The position numbers and the translations under genes were made by a program. The notes below the pieces were generated by a model, which saw only the letters and a list, made by a program, of their open reading frames with translations, made no database searches and was not told the DNA's origin. A stretch of 5,019 bases of DNA. It comes from Lysobacteraceae bacterium (GTDB taxonomy: Bacteria; Pseudomonadota; Gammaproteobacteria; Xanthomonadales; Xanthomonadaceae). This document shows, one piece after another, positions 1-5,019 of the stretch (its first letter is position 1; each line of letters opens with the position of its first letter). The stretch is from contig JAIXTZ010000199.1 in the NCBI GenBank assembly GCA_027483745.1, forward strand, positions 1 through 5,019, read 5' to 3'.

Positions 1-176
1 CCGGCTACGACAACCTGATCGGCGAGCTGGGCGTGCGCATCGGCGTGACCCTGCTGGTGCTCGGCGGCATGCACTTCTTCAACATGCTGATGATCGCCCG
101 CATGGGCCGCACGATCCGCAGCTGGATCGCCGACTACGGCCCCGAAGCGAACGAGCCGCCGGCCATTCCGCGCTGA
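1..176 (+). CDS. C-terminal end of an unidentified membrane protein (partial)
   Basis: The window opens inside this gene. Reading from base 3, 57 residues remain before the TGA at 174-176. The visible part has one hydrophobic segment, roughly residues 11-31 (RIGVTLLVLGGMHFFNMLMI), followed by a basic stretch (ARMGRTIRS) and a short polar tail ending in Pro-Ala-Ile-Pro-Arg. This is what the last transmembrane helix plus a cytoplasmic tail of an inner-membrane protein looks like, by the positive-inside rule. I do not recognise the family, and most of the protein lies outside the window. The next gene starts 11 bp after the stop on the same strand, so the two are probably co-transcribed. Reading frame and stop are well supported; function is unknown. 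Confidence 0.75.
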   Translation, partial: GYDNLIGELGVRIGVTLLVLGGMHFFNMLMIARMGRTIRSWIADYGPEANEPPAIPR

Positions 177-187
177 GGGGGCGAGCC

Positions 188-643
188 ATGAACGTCGCCC
201 TCGCAACGCTCGCCGCGATCCTCGTGCAGCCCCTGTGGCTGCTCCTGTGGCTGGGCGTGCCAACAGCGTTCGGGGGCGGCTCCGCGCCGCCCCTCTCCGA
301 CTTCGCCGGGATCGCCCTGTTGACCGCCATCGTCGCGACACCCTTCGTTCTGCTGATCGGGCTTCCGTCGGGCCTGATCCTTCAAAACGCCCGTCGACGC
401 GGACTCTGGCTGGCGATGATCGGCTTCATTGCCGCAGCCTTGCCGGCCAGCGGCGACGTGCTGTGGAGCGGCGGGCAGTCGCTGCGCGAACCCGAGGCCC
501 TGCTGCCGATGCTCGTCCTGGGATCGCATGGCCTCGCCGGGGCGCTGGTCTTCCATGCCGTACTGCGTGGGTTCGAGCGTGATGCGGCAGGCGTCCACTT
601 GGCACAGGTGCGCCGCCACAGGCCCGGAGCACGACAGGGGTGA
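188..643 (+). CDS. Small four-helix hypothetical membrane protein
   Basis: This is a complete gene of 151 codons. The ATG at 188 is preceded by a strong ribosome binding site (GAGGGGG at 175-181, 6 bp spacing) that overlaps the stop of the upstream gene. The protein is mostly hydrophobic, with about four predicted membrane segments: residues 4-23, 41-65, 73-88 and 105-126. A basic turn (RRR, 69-71) lies between the second and third. The tail (about 129-151) is hydrophilic and rich in Arg and His. A Trp/Leu-rich first helix (QPLWLLLWLG) and a Ser-His-Gly in the last helix are visible, but I see no motif that identifies a family. The close spacing suggests an operon with the upstream membrane protein, so the two may act together in the inner membrane. 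It converges with the lipoprotein gene on the other strand, 52 bp away. Function is not assigned. Confidence 0.8.
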   Translation: MNVALATLAAILVQPLWLLLWLGVPTAFGGGSAPPLSDFAGIALLTAIVATPFVLLIGLPSGLILQNARRRGLWLAMIGFIAAALPASGDVLWSGGQSLREPEALLPMLVLGSHGLAGALVFHAVLRGFERDAAGVHLAQVRRHRPGARQG

Positions 644-646
644 GGC

Positions 647-663
647 TCAGAACGCTTCGTCGA
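647..663. repeat. 17-bp direct repeat, left copy (matches the nrdB 3' end)
   Basis: TCAGAACGCTTCGTCGA here is identical, in the same orientation, to 4489-4505, where it encodes the last five residues and stop codon of NrdB on the minus strand. Identity stops at both edges (646 and 664 mismatch). A 17-bp exact match between two arbitrary sites in 5 kb is not expected by chance, although high GC raises the odds. On the minus strand it also reads Ile-Asp-Glu-Ala-Phe-stop here. Confidence 0.7.
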
Positions 664-665
664 TG

Positions 666-689
666 ATGGGCCGCCCATGCGACCGCATG
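666..689. terminator. Overlapping palindromes in a convergent gene gap, possible bidirectional terminator
   Basis: Two perfect inverted repeats lie back to back between the stops of the convergent genes. ATGGGC-C-GCCCAT occupies 666-678, and CATGCG-AC-CGCATG occupies 676-689. They share three bases, so only one hairpin can form at a time. No T-run follows on either strand, so this is not a standard intrinsic terminator. The position between two converging genes is what suggests a role in ending transcription. The sequence supports the hairpins; the function is inferred. Confidence 0.35.
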
Positions 690-694
690 TCGCC
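678..694. repeat. Near copy of the TGCGAC-N5-GTCGCA dyad
   Basis: TGCGAC-cgcat-GTCGCC matches the perfect dyad at 4214-4230 in five of six bases of the right arm and all six of the left, with the same 5-bp spacer length. Over 677-693 against 4213-4229, 15 of 17 bases agree in the same orientation. It sits right at the 3' end of the lipoprotein gene, whose stop is at 696-698. It also overlaps the palindrome at 676-689, so it could be a hairpin by-product rather than a second operator. Confidence 0.4.
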
Positions 695-695
695 G

Positions 696-2063
696 TCAGG
701 GACGGAGTCGACGAACCTGCACGGTGCCGACGCGAGCGTCGGGCCCTTCCGTGCCCTTGGGCTCCGTCCAGACGACGATGGCTTCGCGGCCGAGGCTGGC
801 CACGCGCGGCATGCCGGTGCCGCGGCCGGGCGGCAGCAGGGCGAGGTCGCGCGTCACGGTGGGCTGCAGGTCAGCGTCGAGCACGGCCGTGCGCAGCGCC
901 GTGGCCCGCTCGGCGCCGGCCCCCAACCAGACCGTCAACCATGCCGTGTCGCCCCATGCGGCGAGGTCGGGGCGGCCGAGCACGCCCTCGCCGCCCTCGA
1001 GCACGCGCGCACCGAGCGCGCCGCTGATCGCCGCCGCTTTCACTTCCAAGGGGCCGCTGGCCATCGTCGGCCAGACCGAGACCACCGCCTCGCCGCGCGC
1101 GGCGAGTGCCGGACCGTTGACCGGGCAGGCCTCGATGCGCCAACCGTCAGTGCGGACCGCCGCGCCCGGCGTCCAGCGCCCGTCGCGGTAGTCGGCGGCA
1201 TACACATCGCGGATCTCGTCCTCGCTGCGATTCCGATACACCAGCACGGCACCGGCGCCGCGGCGCACGAGGTCGGTCGGGCAGCAGGAACAGACGCGCC
1301 CATCGACTTCCTGTTCATGGCGCAGCACGAAATCCCGCCCGATCTCGGCCGAGCGCAGGCTCATCGGGCCTTCTGCATGGGCGTGGCCGCCGCTCGCGGC
1401 GCCATGCGCATCGTCCCCTGCCGCCGGCGCCGGCGGCAGGGTGTTGCGCCCGTCGAGCCACGCCAGCAACACGCGGTCGCCGCCCATCGGCACCATCGAG
1501 ACGAAGCCGTGCTCGGTGGGCGTGCGGTCGTCGTGCGGGGTGATGGGCGCGCTCCACGTGCGGCCTTCGTCCTCGGAACGGACGAGCCGGATGTCGTAGG
1601 CGTAGGTCGATGCGCCGCTCTTCTGCAGGTAGTAGGTCCACCAGTCGCCGTTGTCGGCGACCACGACGGTGGGGAAATCCGCCCAGTTGACGAACCAGTC
1701 GCAGCCGCGGGCGACGTCGCGCGCCTCGCCGATGTCGCCACCCGCGGGCAGCACGGCCGTGCGCAGCACCGCACAGCCCTCGGCGTCGCGCTCCTGCCAG
1801 CTCAGCACGAAGCGCGCCCTCGCCGGATCGGCGACGACGTTCGGCTGCGCCGCAGGACGATCCAGCGCGAAGGCCACGCGCTGCACGTCGAGCGTCGGCG
1901 CGGCCACGGCGTCCGCCGCGCCTTCGGAAGATGCCGACGATTCGCCGGGCGCGGCGCCACAGCCGGCCAGTGCTGCCAGCGACGCGAGCACCACCAAGCT
2001 GCTCGCGTGCCTGGGACGCCGGGCCCGGCTCAGAAGCGACGCTGCCACACCACCTCGAACCAT
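696..2063 (-). CDS. Outer-membrane-type lipoprotein, BNR/Asp-box (sialidase-like) beta-propeller with CxCC motif
   Basis: This is a 455-residue protein. The signal peptide has a basic start, a hydrophobic core at about 21-33, and a lipobox Leu-Ala-Gly-Cys with the lipidated Cys at 35. Residue +2 is Gly, not Asp, which favours sorting to the outer membrane. A Ser/Ala-rich linker follows (about 36-56). The rest is Trp-rich and repetitive, as in a beta-propeller. A clear Asp box, SEDEGRTW, lies at 163-170. Other features are a His-rich loop (H220, H227, H229), a Cys-Ser-Cys-Cys-Pro-Thr motif (258-263), YRNRSEDEIRDVY (276-288) and DGWRIEACPVNGP (306-318). From memory, the last three blocks recur in proteins labelled 'sialidase family', but I see no FRIP motif or catalytic arginine triad, so sialidase activity is doubtful. 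Metal binding by the Cys/His groups is an inference. The start at 2063 has GGAGAG 5 bp upstream and overlaps the receptor gene by 34 bp, implying coupled translation. An open frame continuing upstream to 2303 is an antisense-type shadow of the receptor gene. Confidence 0.85.
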   Translation of the reverse strand: MVRGGVAASLLSRARRPRHASSLVVLASLAALAGCGAAPGESSASSEGAADAVAAPTLDVQRVAFALDRPAAQPNVVADPARARFVLSWQERDAEGCAVLRTAVLPAGGDIGEARDVARGCDWFVNWADFPTVVVADNGDWWTYYLQKSGASTYAYDIRLVRSEDEGRTWSAPITPHDDRTPTEHGFVSMVPMGGDRVLLAWLDGRNTLPPAPAAGDDAHGAASGGHAHAEGPMSLRSAEIGRDFVLRHEQEVDGRVCSCCPTDLVRRGAGAVLVYRNRSEDEIRDVYAADYRDGRWTPGAAVRTDGWRIEACPVNGPALAARGEAVVSVWPTMASGPLEVKAAAISGALGARVLEGGEGVLGRPDLAAWGDTAWLTVWLGAGAERATALRTAVLDADLQPTVTRDLALLPPGRGTGMPRVASLGREAIVVWTEPKGTEGPDARVGTVQVRRLRP

Positions 2064-4186
2064 CGCGGCTCTCCGACCATCACTTGGTTGCCCGCATTGT
2101 AGGCGGTGGTGGCGTAGGCCTTGTCGGCCACGTTGCGCACGCGCAGGCCCACGTCGCCCCAACCCGTGCGCCAGTTCGCGTTGAGGTCCAGCGTGGCGTA
2201 ACCGGCGAGCCACTGCGTGTTGGCGGTGTTCGCCGGGCGGCGACCGACGGCACGCAGGCCGGCGGCAAGGCTGAAGGCGTCCGTCGCCTGCCAGCGCAGC
2301 CACGTGGTGGCGAGGCGCTCCGGCACGTTCACCGGCACGTTGCCGCGACGGCTCACCAAGCTCGTGCCCACGCGCTCGTCGAAGCGGCCGAACGCGGCAT
2401 CGAGCACGGCGGCACTACTCTCGAGAGTCCACGCCTCGGCCAAGGGCAGGCGCACCGACACCTCGAGGCCGCGCGCGCCCTGCGCGCCGATCTGCTGGAA
2501 CAGGTTCGGGTCGGCGGGGTCGCGCGACAGGATGTTCGTGCGCTCGATGTCGTAGAGCGCCAGCGTCCAGTCACCGCGGCCCAAGCGCTGCTTCAAGCCC
2601 AGCTCCCACTGGCGGGCGTCGGTCAGGTCGAAGCGCGCGTTGGCGAGGCCCAGCGTGGTGATCTGCGCCGGCGGCTCCGAGCCGCTGGCCCAGCTGGCGT
2701 AGACCATGCCGTCCGCGCCCAGCGCGCGGGTGACGCCCAAGCGCGCGCCATTGCTGACGTAGCGGCGGTCGAAGCGCACGCCGGAAACGACGTTCAGCGA
2801 TTCGACGTCGGTGCGGTCGTGGCGCCAGCCGCTGATCACGCGCCAGCCCGGCGCGACGTCGAGGCGGCTTTCCAGCCAGCCGGCGCGCTGCGCGATGTCG
2901 GTCGCGGTGCGCGGCAGGAAGGGGTCGAGGTTGACGAAGGCGCCGCGGCTCGACGGGAACAGCGGCACGGTGTCGGTGAAGCGGAACGGGCTGTTGCTGG
3001 CGCGGTCGTGGTCGTTGCGGTCCGTCTGCACGCCGAACGCGAGCTGGTGCGGCAGGCCGAACAGGGTGTGCGTCCACGCGCCTTCGGCCAGCGCACCGCG
3101 CAGGGCCTGGTCGTGCGTGGTGGCGAGGTAGTCGGCCCGGCGCACCGTGGCGGTGGCGGGCTGGTAGGTGTAGGCCTCGGTGTTGCGCCAACGACGCAGC
3201 TCGTCGTTGTGGAAGGCCACGAAGCGGCCACGGAACGCGCTGGACGGCGTCCATTCGAGGCGCGCGCGCGTCCAGCGGGCGTCCATGTCGAGCACGTCGT
3301 CGACGATGTTGAAGTTCGCGTCGCGCAGGCGCTCGTCGAAGCGGCCGTTGACGAGCGGCGTGCCGAAGTAGCCCTCGGCATCGTCGCGCCAGCGGTCGAT
3401 GGCAACGCTGGCCAGCAGGGTCTCGCCCAGCGGCACCGCAATCTCGGCCGTGACGTGGCGGAACAGGAAGGACGTGTCCTGCGCATAGCCGTAGGAGCCG
3501 CGCTCGTCCGAGGCCTGGTAGGTCGCGTCGACGCGGTAGCGGACCGCGCCGTCGCCGATCGCGCCACCGTGGCCGGCGCCCAGCGTCCAGGTGCCGTAGC
3601 GGCCGAAGCCGGCGTAGGCCCGCGTGTCCGCCACGCCATCGGCGCGCTGCGGCACGAGGTTGATGGCGCCACCCACCGCGCCCTGCCCGGCCGCCAGGCC
3701 CGCCGGCCCCCGCAGCACTTCGACCTGCGCGTAGTTCAGCGTGGCGCGCGGCGCGATCTGCCAGCCGGGGTAGCGGATGCCGTCGAACATCACCGGACTG
3801 TTGAAGACGCCGGCGAAACCGCGGCCACTGACGTTGAGGGTGCCGAAGCTGTAGTAGCCGACCACGCCAGGCGCGTTGTCGAGCGCTTCGACCGTCGTGC
3901 TCTCGAGGCGCTGGCGCAGCGCGTCCTGGTCGATCACGTCGACCGACGCCGGCGTTTCGCCCACCGCGAGGTCGAGGCGCGACCCGGCCTTGGCGCGCCG
4001 CTCCAGGCGCGTCGGGGCGGCGGCGGTGACCTCGACGGTGTCGAGTCGCGTGGCGTCTTGCGACGTGGAGGCGGGTGCCGGCGTCGCGGCGGCGGCATGC
4101 ACCGCCGGGGCAGCAAGGGCCAGGGCGATGGCGAGGGGGAGCGGAGCGCGCATGGGCGGCATCGGGTCAGGAACGAGGGCGCGCAT
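2030..4186 (-). CDS. TonB-dependent siderophore-type outer-membrane receptor
   Basis: A 22-strand beta-barrel with an N-terminal plug would import a ferric siderophore or similar chelate across the outer membrane, powered by TonB-ExbB-ExbD. From the ATG at 4186 it has 718 residues, usual for the family. A signal peptide core (PLPLAIALALAAPAVHA, about 15-31) is followed by a TonB-box-like LDTVEVTA (48-55). The plug contains ETPASVDVID (about 76-85), SGRGF (about 120), the FDGIRY block (about 134-139) and VEVLRGPAGLAAGQGAVGGAINLVP (about 155-179), which is typical of siderophore receptors. The barrel ends in Trp-Gln-Arg-Arg-Phe with the terminal Phe needed for barrel assembly. The substrate cannot be read from sequence. 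There is no N-terminal FecR-signalling extension. The start is uncertain: ATGs at 4186, 4162 and 4153 and a TTG at 4195 share the frame, none has a good ribosome binding site, and 4153 gives the most compact signal peptide. It is the first gene of a pair with the lipoprotein, and a perfect dyad lies 28 bp upstream. Confidence 0.92.
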   Translation of the reverse strand: MRALVPDPMPPMRAPLPLAIALALAAPAVHAAAATPAPASTSQDATRLDTVEVTAAAPTRLERRAKAGSRLDLAVGETPASVDVIDQDALRQRLESTTVEALDNAPGVVGYYSFGTLNVSGRGFAGVFNSPVMFDGIRYPGWQIAPRATLNYAQVEVLRGPAGLAAGQGAVGGAINLVPQRADGVADTRAYAGFGRYGTWTLGAGHGGAIGDGAVRYRVDATYQASDERGSYGYAQDTSFLFRHVTAEIAVPLGETLLASVAIDRWRDDAEGYFGTPLVNGRFDERLRDANFNIVDDVLDMDARWTRARLEWTPSSAFRGRFVAFHNDELRRWRNTEAYTYQPATATVRRADYLATTHDQALRGALAEGAWTHTLFGLPHQLAFGVQTDRNDHDRASNSPFRFTDTVPLFPSSRGAFVNLDPFLPRTATDIAQRAGWLESRLDVAPGWRVISGWRHDRTDVESLNVVSGVRFDRRYVSNGARLGVTRALGADGMVYASWASGSEPPAQITTLGLANARFDLTDARQWELGLKQRLGRGDWTLALYDIERTNILSRDPADPNLFQQIGAQGARGLEVSVRLPLAEAWTLESSAAVLDAAFGRFDERVGTSLVSRRGNVPVNVPERLATTWLRWQATDAFSLAAGLRAVGRRPANTANTQWLAGYATLDLNANWRTGWGDVGLRVRNVADKAYATTAYNAGNQVMVGEPRWFEVVWQRRF
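2069..2074 (-). promoter_or_regulatory. Ribosome binding site that fixes the lipoprotein start
   Basis: On the minus strand GGAGAG lies 5 bp before the ATG at 2063-2061, inside the last codons of the receptor gene. It selects this start over the upstream open frame that reaches 2303. It is placed so that ribosomes finishing the receptor could reinitiate on the lipoprotein. Confidence 0.65.
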
Positions 4187-4213
4187 GATCGCCAAGCCCG
4201 CCCGCCTTGGGGA

Positions 4214-4230
4214 TGCGACCGTTTGTCGCA
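4214..4230. promoter_or_regulatory. Perfect 17-bp dyad, candidate operator for the receptor gene
   Basis: TGCGAC-cgttt-GTCGCA is a perfect 6+6 inverted repeat with a 5-bp spacer. It lies in the 98-bp spacer between the divergent receptor gene and the 58-residue membrane protein gene. Its centre is 36 bp from the receptor ATG at 4186 and 63 bp from the ATG at 4285, so a bound dimer could control either or both. It does not resemble the AT-rich Fur box. I cannot name its regulator. No clear -35/-10 promoter is visible in this spacer, which is common in GC-rich genomes. Confidence 0.5.
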
Positions 4231-4255
4231 GCCGGCCGCCCGCGTCGATCGGTCA

Positions 4256-4268
4256 CATCCCCGGGATG
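4256..4268. repeat. 13-bp palindrome upstream of the small membrane protein gene
   Basis: CATCCC-C-GGGATG is a perfect inverted repeat ending 8 bp before the purine-rich ribosome binding site at 4276-4281. It could be an operator half or a small RNA hairpin in the 5' leader. A palindrome of this length can also arise by chance in GC-rich DNA. Confidence 0.3.
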
Positions 4269-4275
4269 CCCGGCA

Positions 4276-4281
4276 GAGGAG
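4276..4281 (+). promoter_or_regulatory. Ribosome binding site that fixes the start of the 58-residue protein
   Basis: GAGGAG, within the run AGAGGAGAG at 4275-4283, stands 3 bp before the ATG at 4285. It selects this start over the in-frame TTG at 4207 and ATG at 4213, which lack any such site and would put the dyad at 4214-4230 inside the coding region. Confidence 0.6.
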
Positions 4282-4284
4282 AGT

Positions 4285-4461
4285 ATGGCGCTCCGCCTCC
4301 GCACGCCGATCCCGATGCTCTGGCCCCTCCTCGCCTTTACCGCCCTGATCGTCGTCGCCTGGATCGCCGTGCTGGTGTGGCTGTCGCGCGGCTTCCGGCG
4401 GGGATGGCTGCTGCGGGACGAGGCCCCACCGACGCCGCCGAGGCGCGACCTCAAACTTTGA
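4285..4461 (+). CDS. Small single-helix membrane protein, 58 residues
   Basis: The gene is short but looks genuine. A good ribosome binding site directly precedes the ATG, the stop TGA is at 4459-4461, and the product has an ordinary membrane-protein layout. A basic N-terminus (residues 1-7) leads into one strong transmembrane helix (about 11-33, rich in Trp, Val and Leu). A basic collar follows (SRGFRRGW, 34-41), and then a proline-rich tail with an acidic patch (RDEAPPTPPRRDLKL). I do not recognise the family. The gene is divergent from the receptor gene and convergent with nrdB, whose stop lies 27 bp away. It may share the divergent control region with the receptor, but it could equally be an unrelated neighbour. 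Confidence in coding is fairly high; function is unknown. Confidence 0.7.
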   Translation: MALRLRTPIPMLWPLLAFTALIVVAWIAVLVWLSRGFRRGWLLRDEAPPTPPRRDLKL

Positions 4462-4488
4462 GCGTTGCGCGTTCGGCGGCGGCCTCCT

Positions 4489-4505
4489 TCAGAACGCTTC
4501 GTCGA
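4489..4505. repeat. 17-bp direct repeat, right copy (3' end of nrdB)
   Basis: These bases are the last five codons and the stop of nrdB on the minus strand, and they are identical to 647-663. This copy is clearly the functional, ancestral one because the coding sequence of NrdB continues through it. Confidence 0.7.
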
Positions 4506-5019
4506 AGGCCACTTCGCCCTCCACGCCGACCTGGTAGGCGCTGACCCGCCGCTCGAAGAAGTTGGTCAGCTCCTGCACGTCCTGCAGGTCCATGAAGGGG
4601 AACGGATTCCGCGCCCCGGTCTTGGCCTTGAGGCCGAGCTGCACGCGGCGCTGGTCGGCGACGTAGTCCAGGTACTCGCGCATGTCCTTCAGCGACAGCC
4701 CGGCCATGCCGCCGGCCAGCACGTCTTCGGCGAAGGCCAGCTCGACCGCCACGGCCTCGTCGAGCATGCGGTCGACGTCGGCGGCCCACTCGGCATCGCA
4801 CAGGGCCGGTTCCTCCTCGCGCGCCGTGCGCAACACCTCCATGGCGAAGGCCATGTGCGCGCTCTCGTCGCGGAACACCCAGTTGGTGCCCGAGGCGAGC
4901 CCGTGCAGCAGGCCGCGCGAGCGCAGGTAGTAGACGTAGGCGAAGGCCGCGAAGAAGAACAACCCCTCGATGCAGGCCGCGAAACAGGCGAGGTTGAGCA
5001 GGAAGCGCCGTCGGTCGGC
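4489..5019 (-). CDS. nrdB: Ribonucleotide reductase class Ia beta subunit NrdB (partial, C-terminal 176 residues)
   Basis: NrdB holds the di-iron centre and tyrosyl radical that drives reduction of ribonucleoside diphosphates to deoxyribonucleotides by the NrdA subunit in the cytoplasm. The gene's 5' part lies beyond the window. The visible part has the iron-ligand helix FAACIEG, with Glu at visible residue 18, then RDESAH with ligands Glu52 and His55. The 34-residue spacing between the two Glu and the following His fit E204, E238 and H241 of the E. coli enzyme. Further on come NPFPFMDLQDVQELTNFFERRVSAYQ-type sequence and the flexible tail. Tyr162 in this tail corresponds to the radical-transfer Tyr356, and the acidic-aromatic end (AFDEAF) is the part that docks on NrdA. 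The stop is at 4489-4491. The ORF starting at 4962 is not a real start: the frame is open to the window edge. No defect is seen. Confidence 0.96.
   Translation of the reverse strand, partial: ADRRRFLLNLACFAACIEGLFFFAAFAYVYYLRSRGLLHGLASGTNWVFRDESAHMAFAMEVLRTAREEEPALCDAEWAADVDRMLDEAVAVELAFAEDVLAGGMAGLSLKDMREYLDYVADQRRVQLGLKAKTGARNPFPFMDLQDVQELTNFFERRVSAYQVGVEGEVAFDEAF

Noticed and set aside
134..619. 161-codon open frame on the minus strand opposite the four-helix protein
   Set aside because: It is hydrophilic, rich in Gln, Gly and Arg, has no domain, and lies opposite a membrane protein gene with a good ribosome binding site.
696..2063. Calling the lipoprotein a true sialidase
   Set aside because: Only the Asp-box repeat is shared. 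No FRIP motif or arginine triad was found, and Asp boxes occur in many non-sialidase propellers.
429..2102. 557-codon open frame on the + strand opposite the lipoprotein gene
   Set aside because: It is an antisense shadow produced by GC-rich codon bias. The product is low-complexity, rich in Ala, Arg, Gly and His, with no recognisable domain, whereas the minus strand encodes a clear lipoprotein.
2064..2303. 80-residue N-terminal extension of the lipoprotein
   Set aside because: The extension overlaps the receptor gene in another frame, is Arg/Gly/His-rich, and would bury the signal peptide and lipobox. The ATG at 2063 has its own ribosome binding site.
4187..4195. TTG start at 4195 for the receptor
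   Set aside because: It adds only three residues, uses a rarer start codon, and moves the signal peptide further from the N-terminus. The ATG at 4186 was preferred, with 4153 as an equally plausible alternative.
1931..4348. 805-codon open frame on the + strand opposite the receptor gene
   Set aside because: It is longer than the true gene but is a shadow: composition is Arg/Ala/Val/Gly-biased, there is no domain, and it runs through the divergent promoter region and into the small membrane protein gene.
4462..4488. Intrinsic terminator between the small membrane protein gene and nrdB
   Set aside because: The 27-bp convergent gap contains only a three-base-pair stem and no T-run, so nothing can be supported.

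Overview
The window is GC-rich, close-packed bacterial DNA with strong G/C at third codon positions. The partial NrdB at the right end, together with a TonB-dependent outer-membrane receptor and a lipoprotein, points to a Gram-negative bacterium. The NrdB sequence resembles that of Xanthomonadales (Lysobacter/Xanthomonas-like) by recollection; this assignment is an inference that no search has tested.

Layout, left to right. (1) On the + strand lie the 3' end of an unidentified membrane protein gene (1-176) and, 11 bp later, a complete small four-helix membrane protein gene (188-643), probably one operon. (2) A short convergent gap (644-695) holds overlapping perfect palindromes, a 17-bp exact copy of the 3' end of nrdB, and a near copy of the dyad found in front of the receptor gene. 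(3) On the - strand is a two-gene unit: a TonB-dependent siderophore-type receptor (2030-4186) followed, with a 34-bp overlap, by a 455-residue lipoprotein of the BNR/Asp-box 'sialidase-like' type (696-2063), which carries a CxCC motif, a Cys-Pro-Val-Asn-Gly-Pro motif and a His-rich loop. (4) A 98-bp divergent spacer (4187-4284) carries a perfect 17-bp dyad TGCGAC-N5-GTCGCA and a 13-bp palindrome. (5) On the + strand is a 58-residue single-helix membrane protein gene (4285-4461). (6) Convergent to it is the 3' part of nrdB, the class Ia ribonucleotide reductase beta subunit (4489-5019, running off the window).

How it fits together. The receptor and the lipoprotein overlap and are probably co-translated, so they likely act together at the outer membrane. 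The receptor would take up a metal chelate in a TonB-dependent way. The Cys/His features of the lipoprotein make metal or metal-chelate handling a plausible but unproven partner role. The divergent-spacer dyad is the best candidate for the control site. The most unusual feature is that two short sequences recur on both sides of the receptor/lipoprotein unit: the nrdB 3'-end 17-mer and the TGCGAC dyad. This may mark an insertion or rearrangement at the 3' end of nrdB. No RNA gene, CRISPR array, transposase or integrase is visible. No intergenic stretch exceeds 300 bases.
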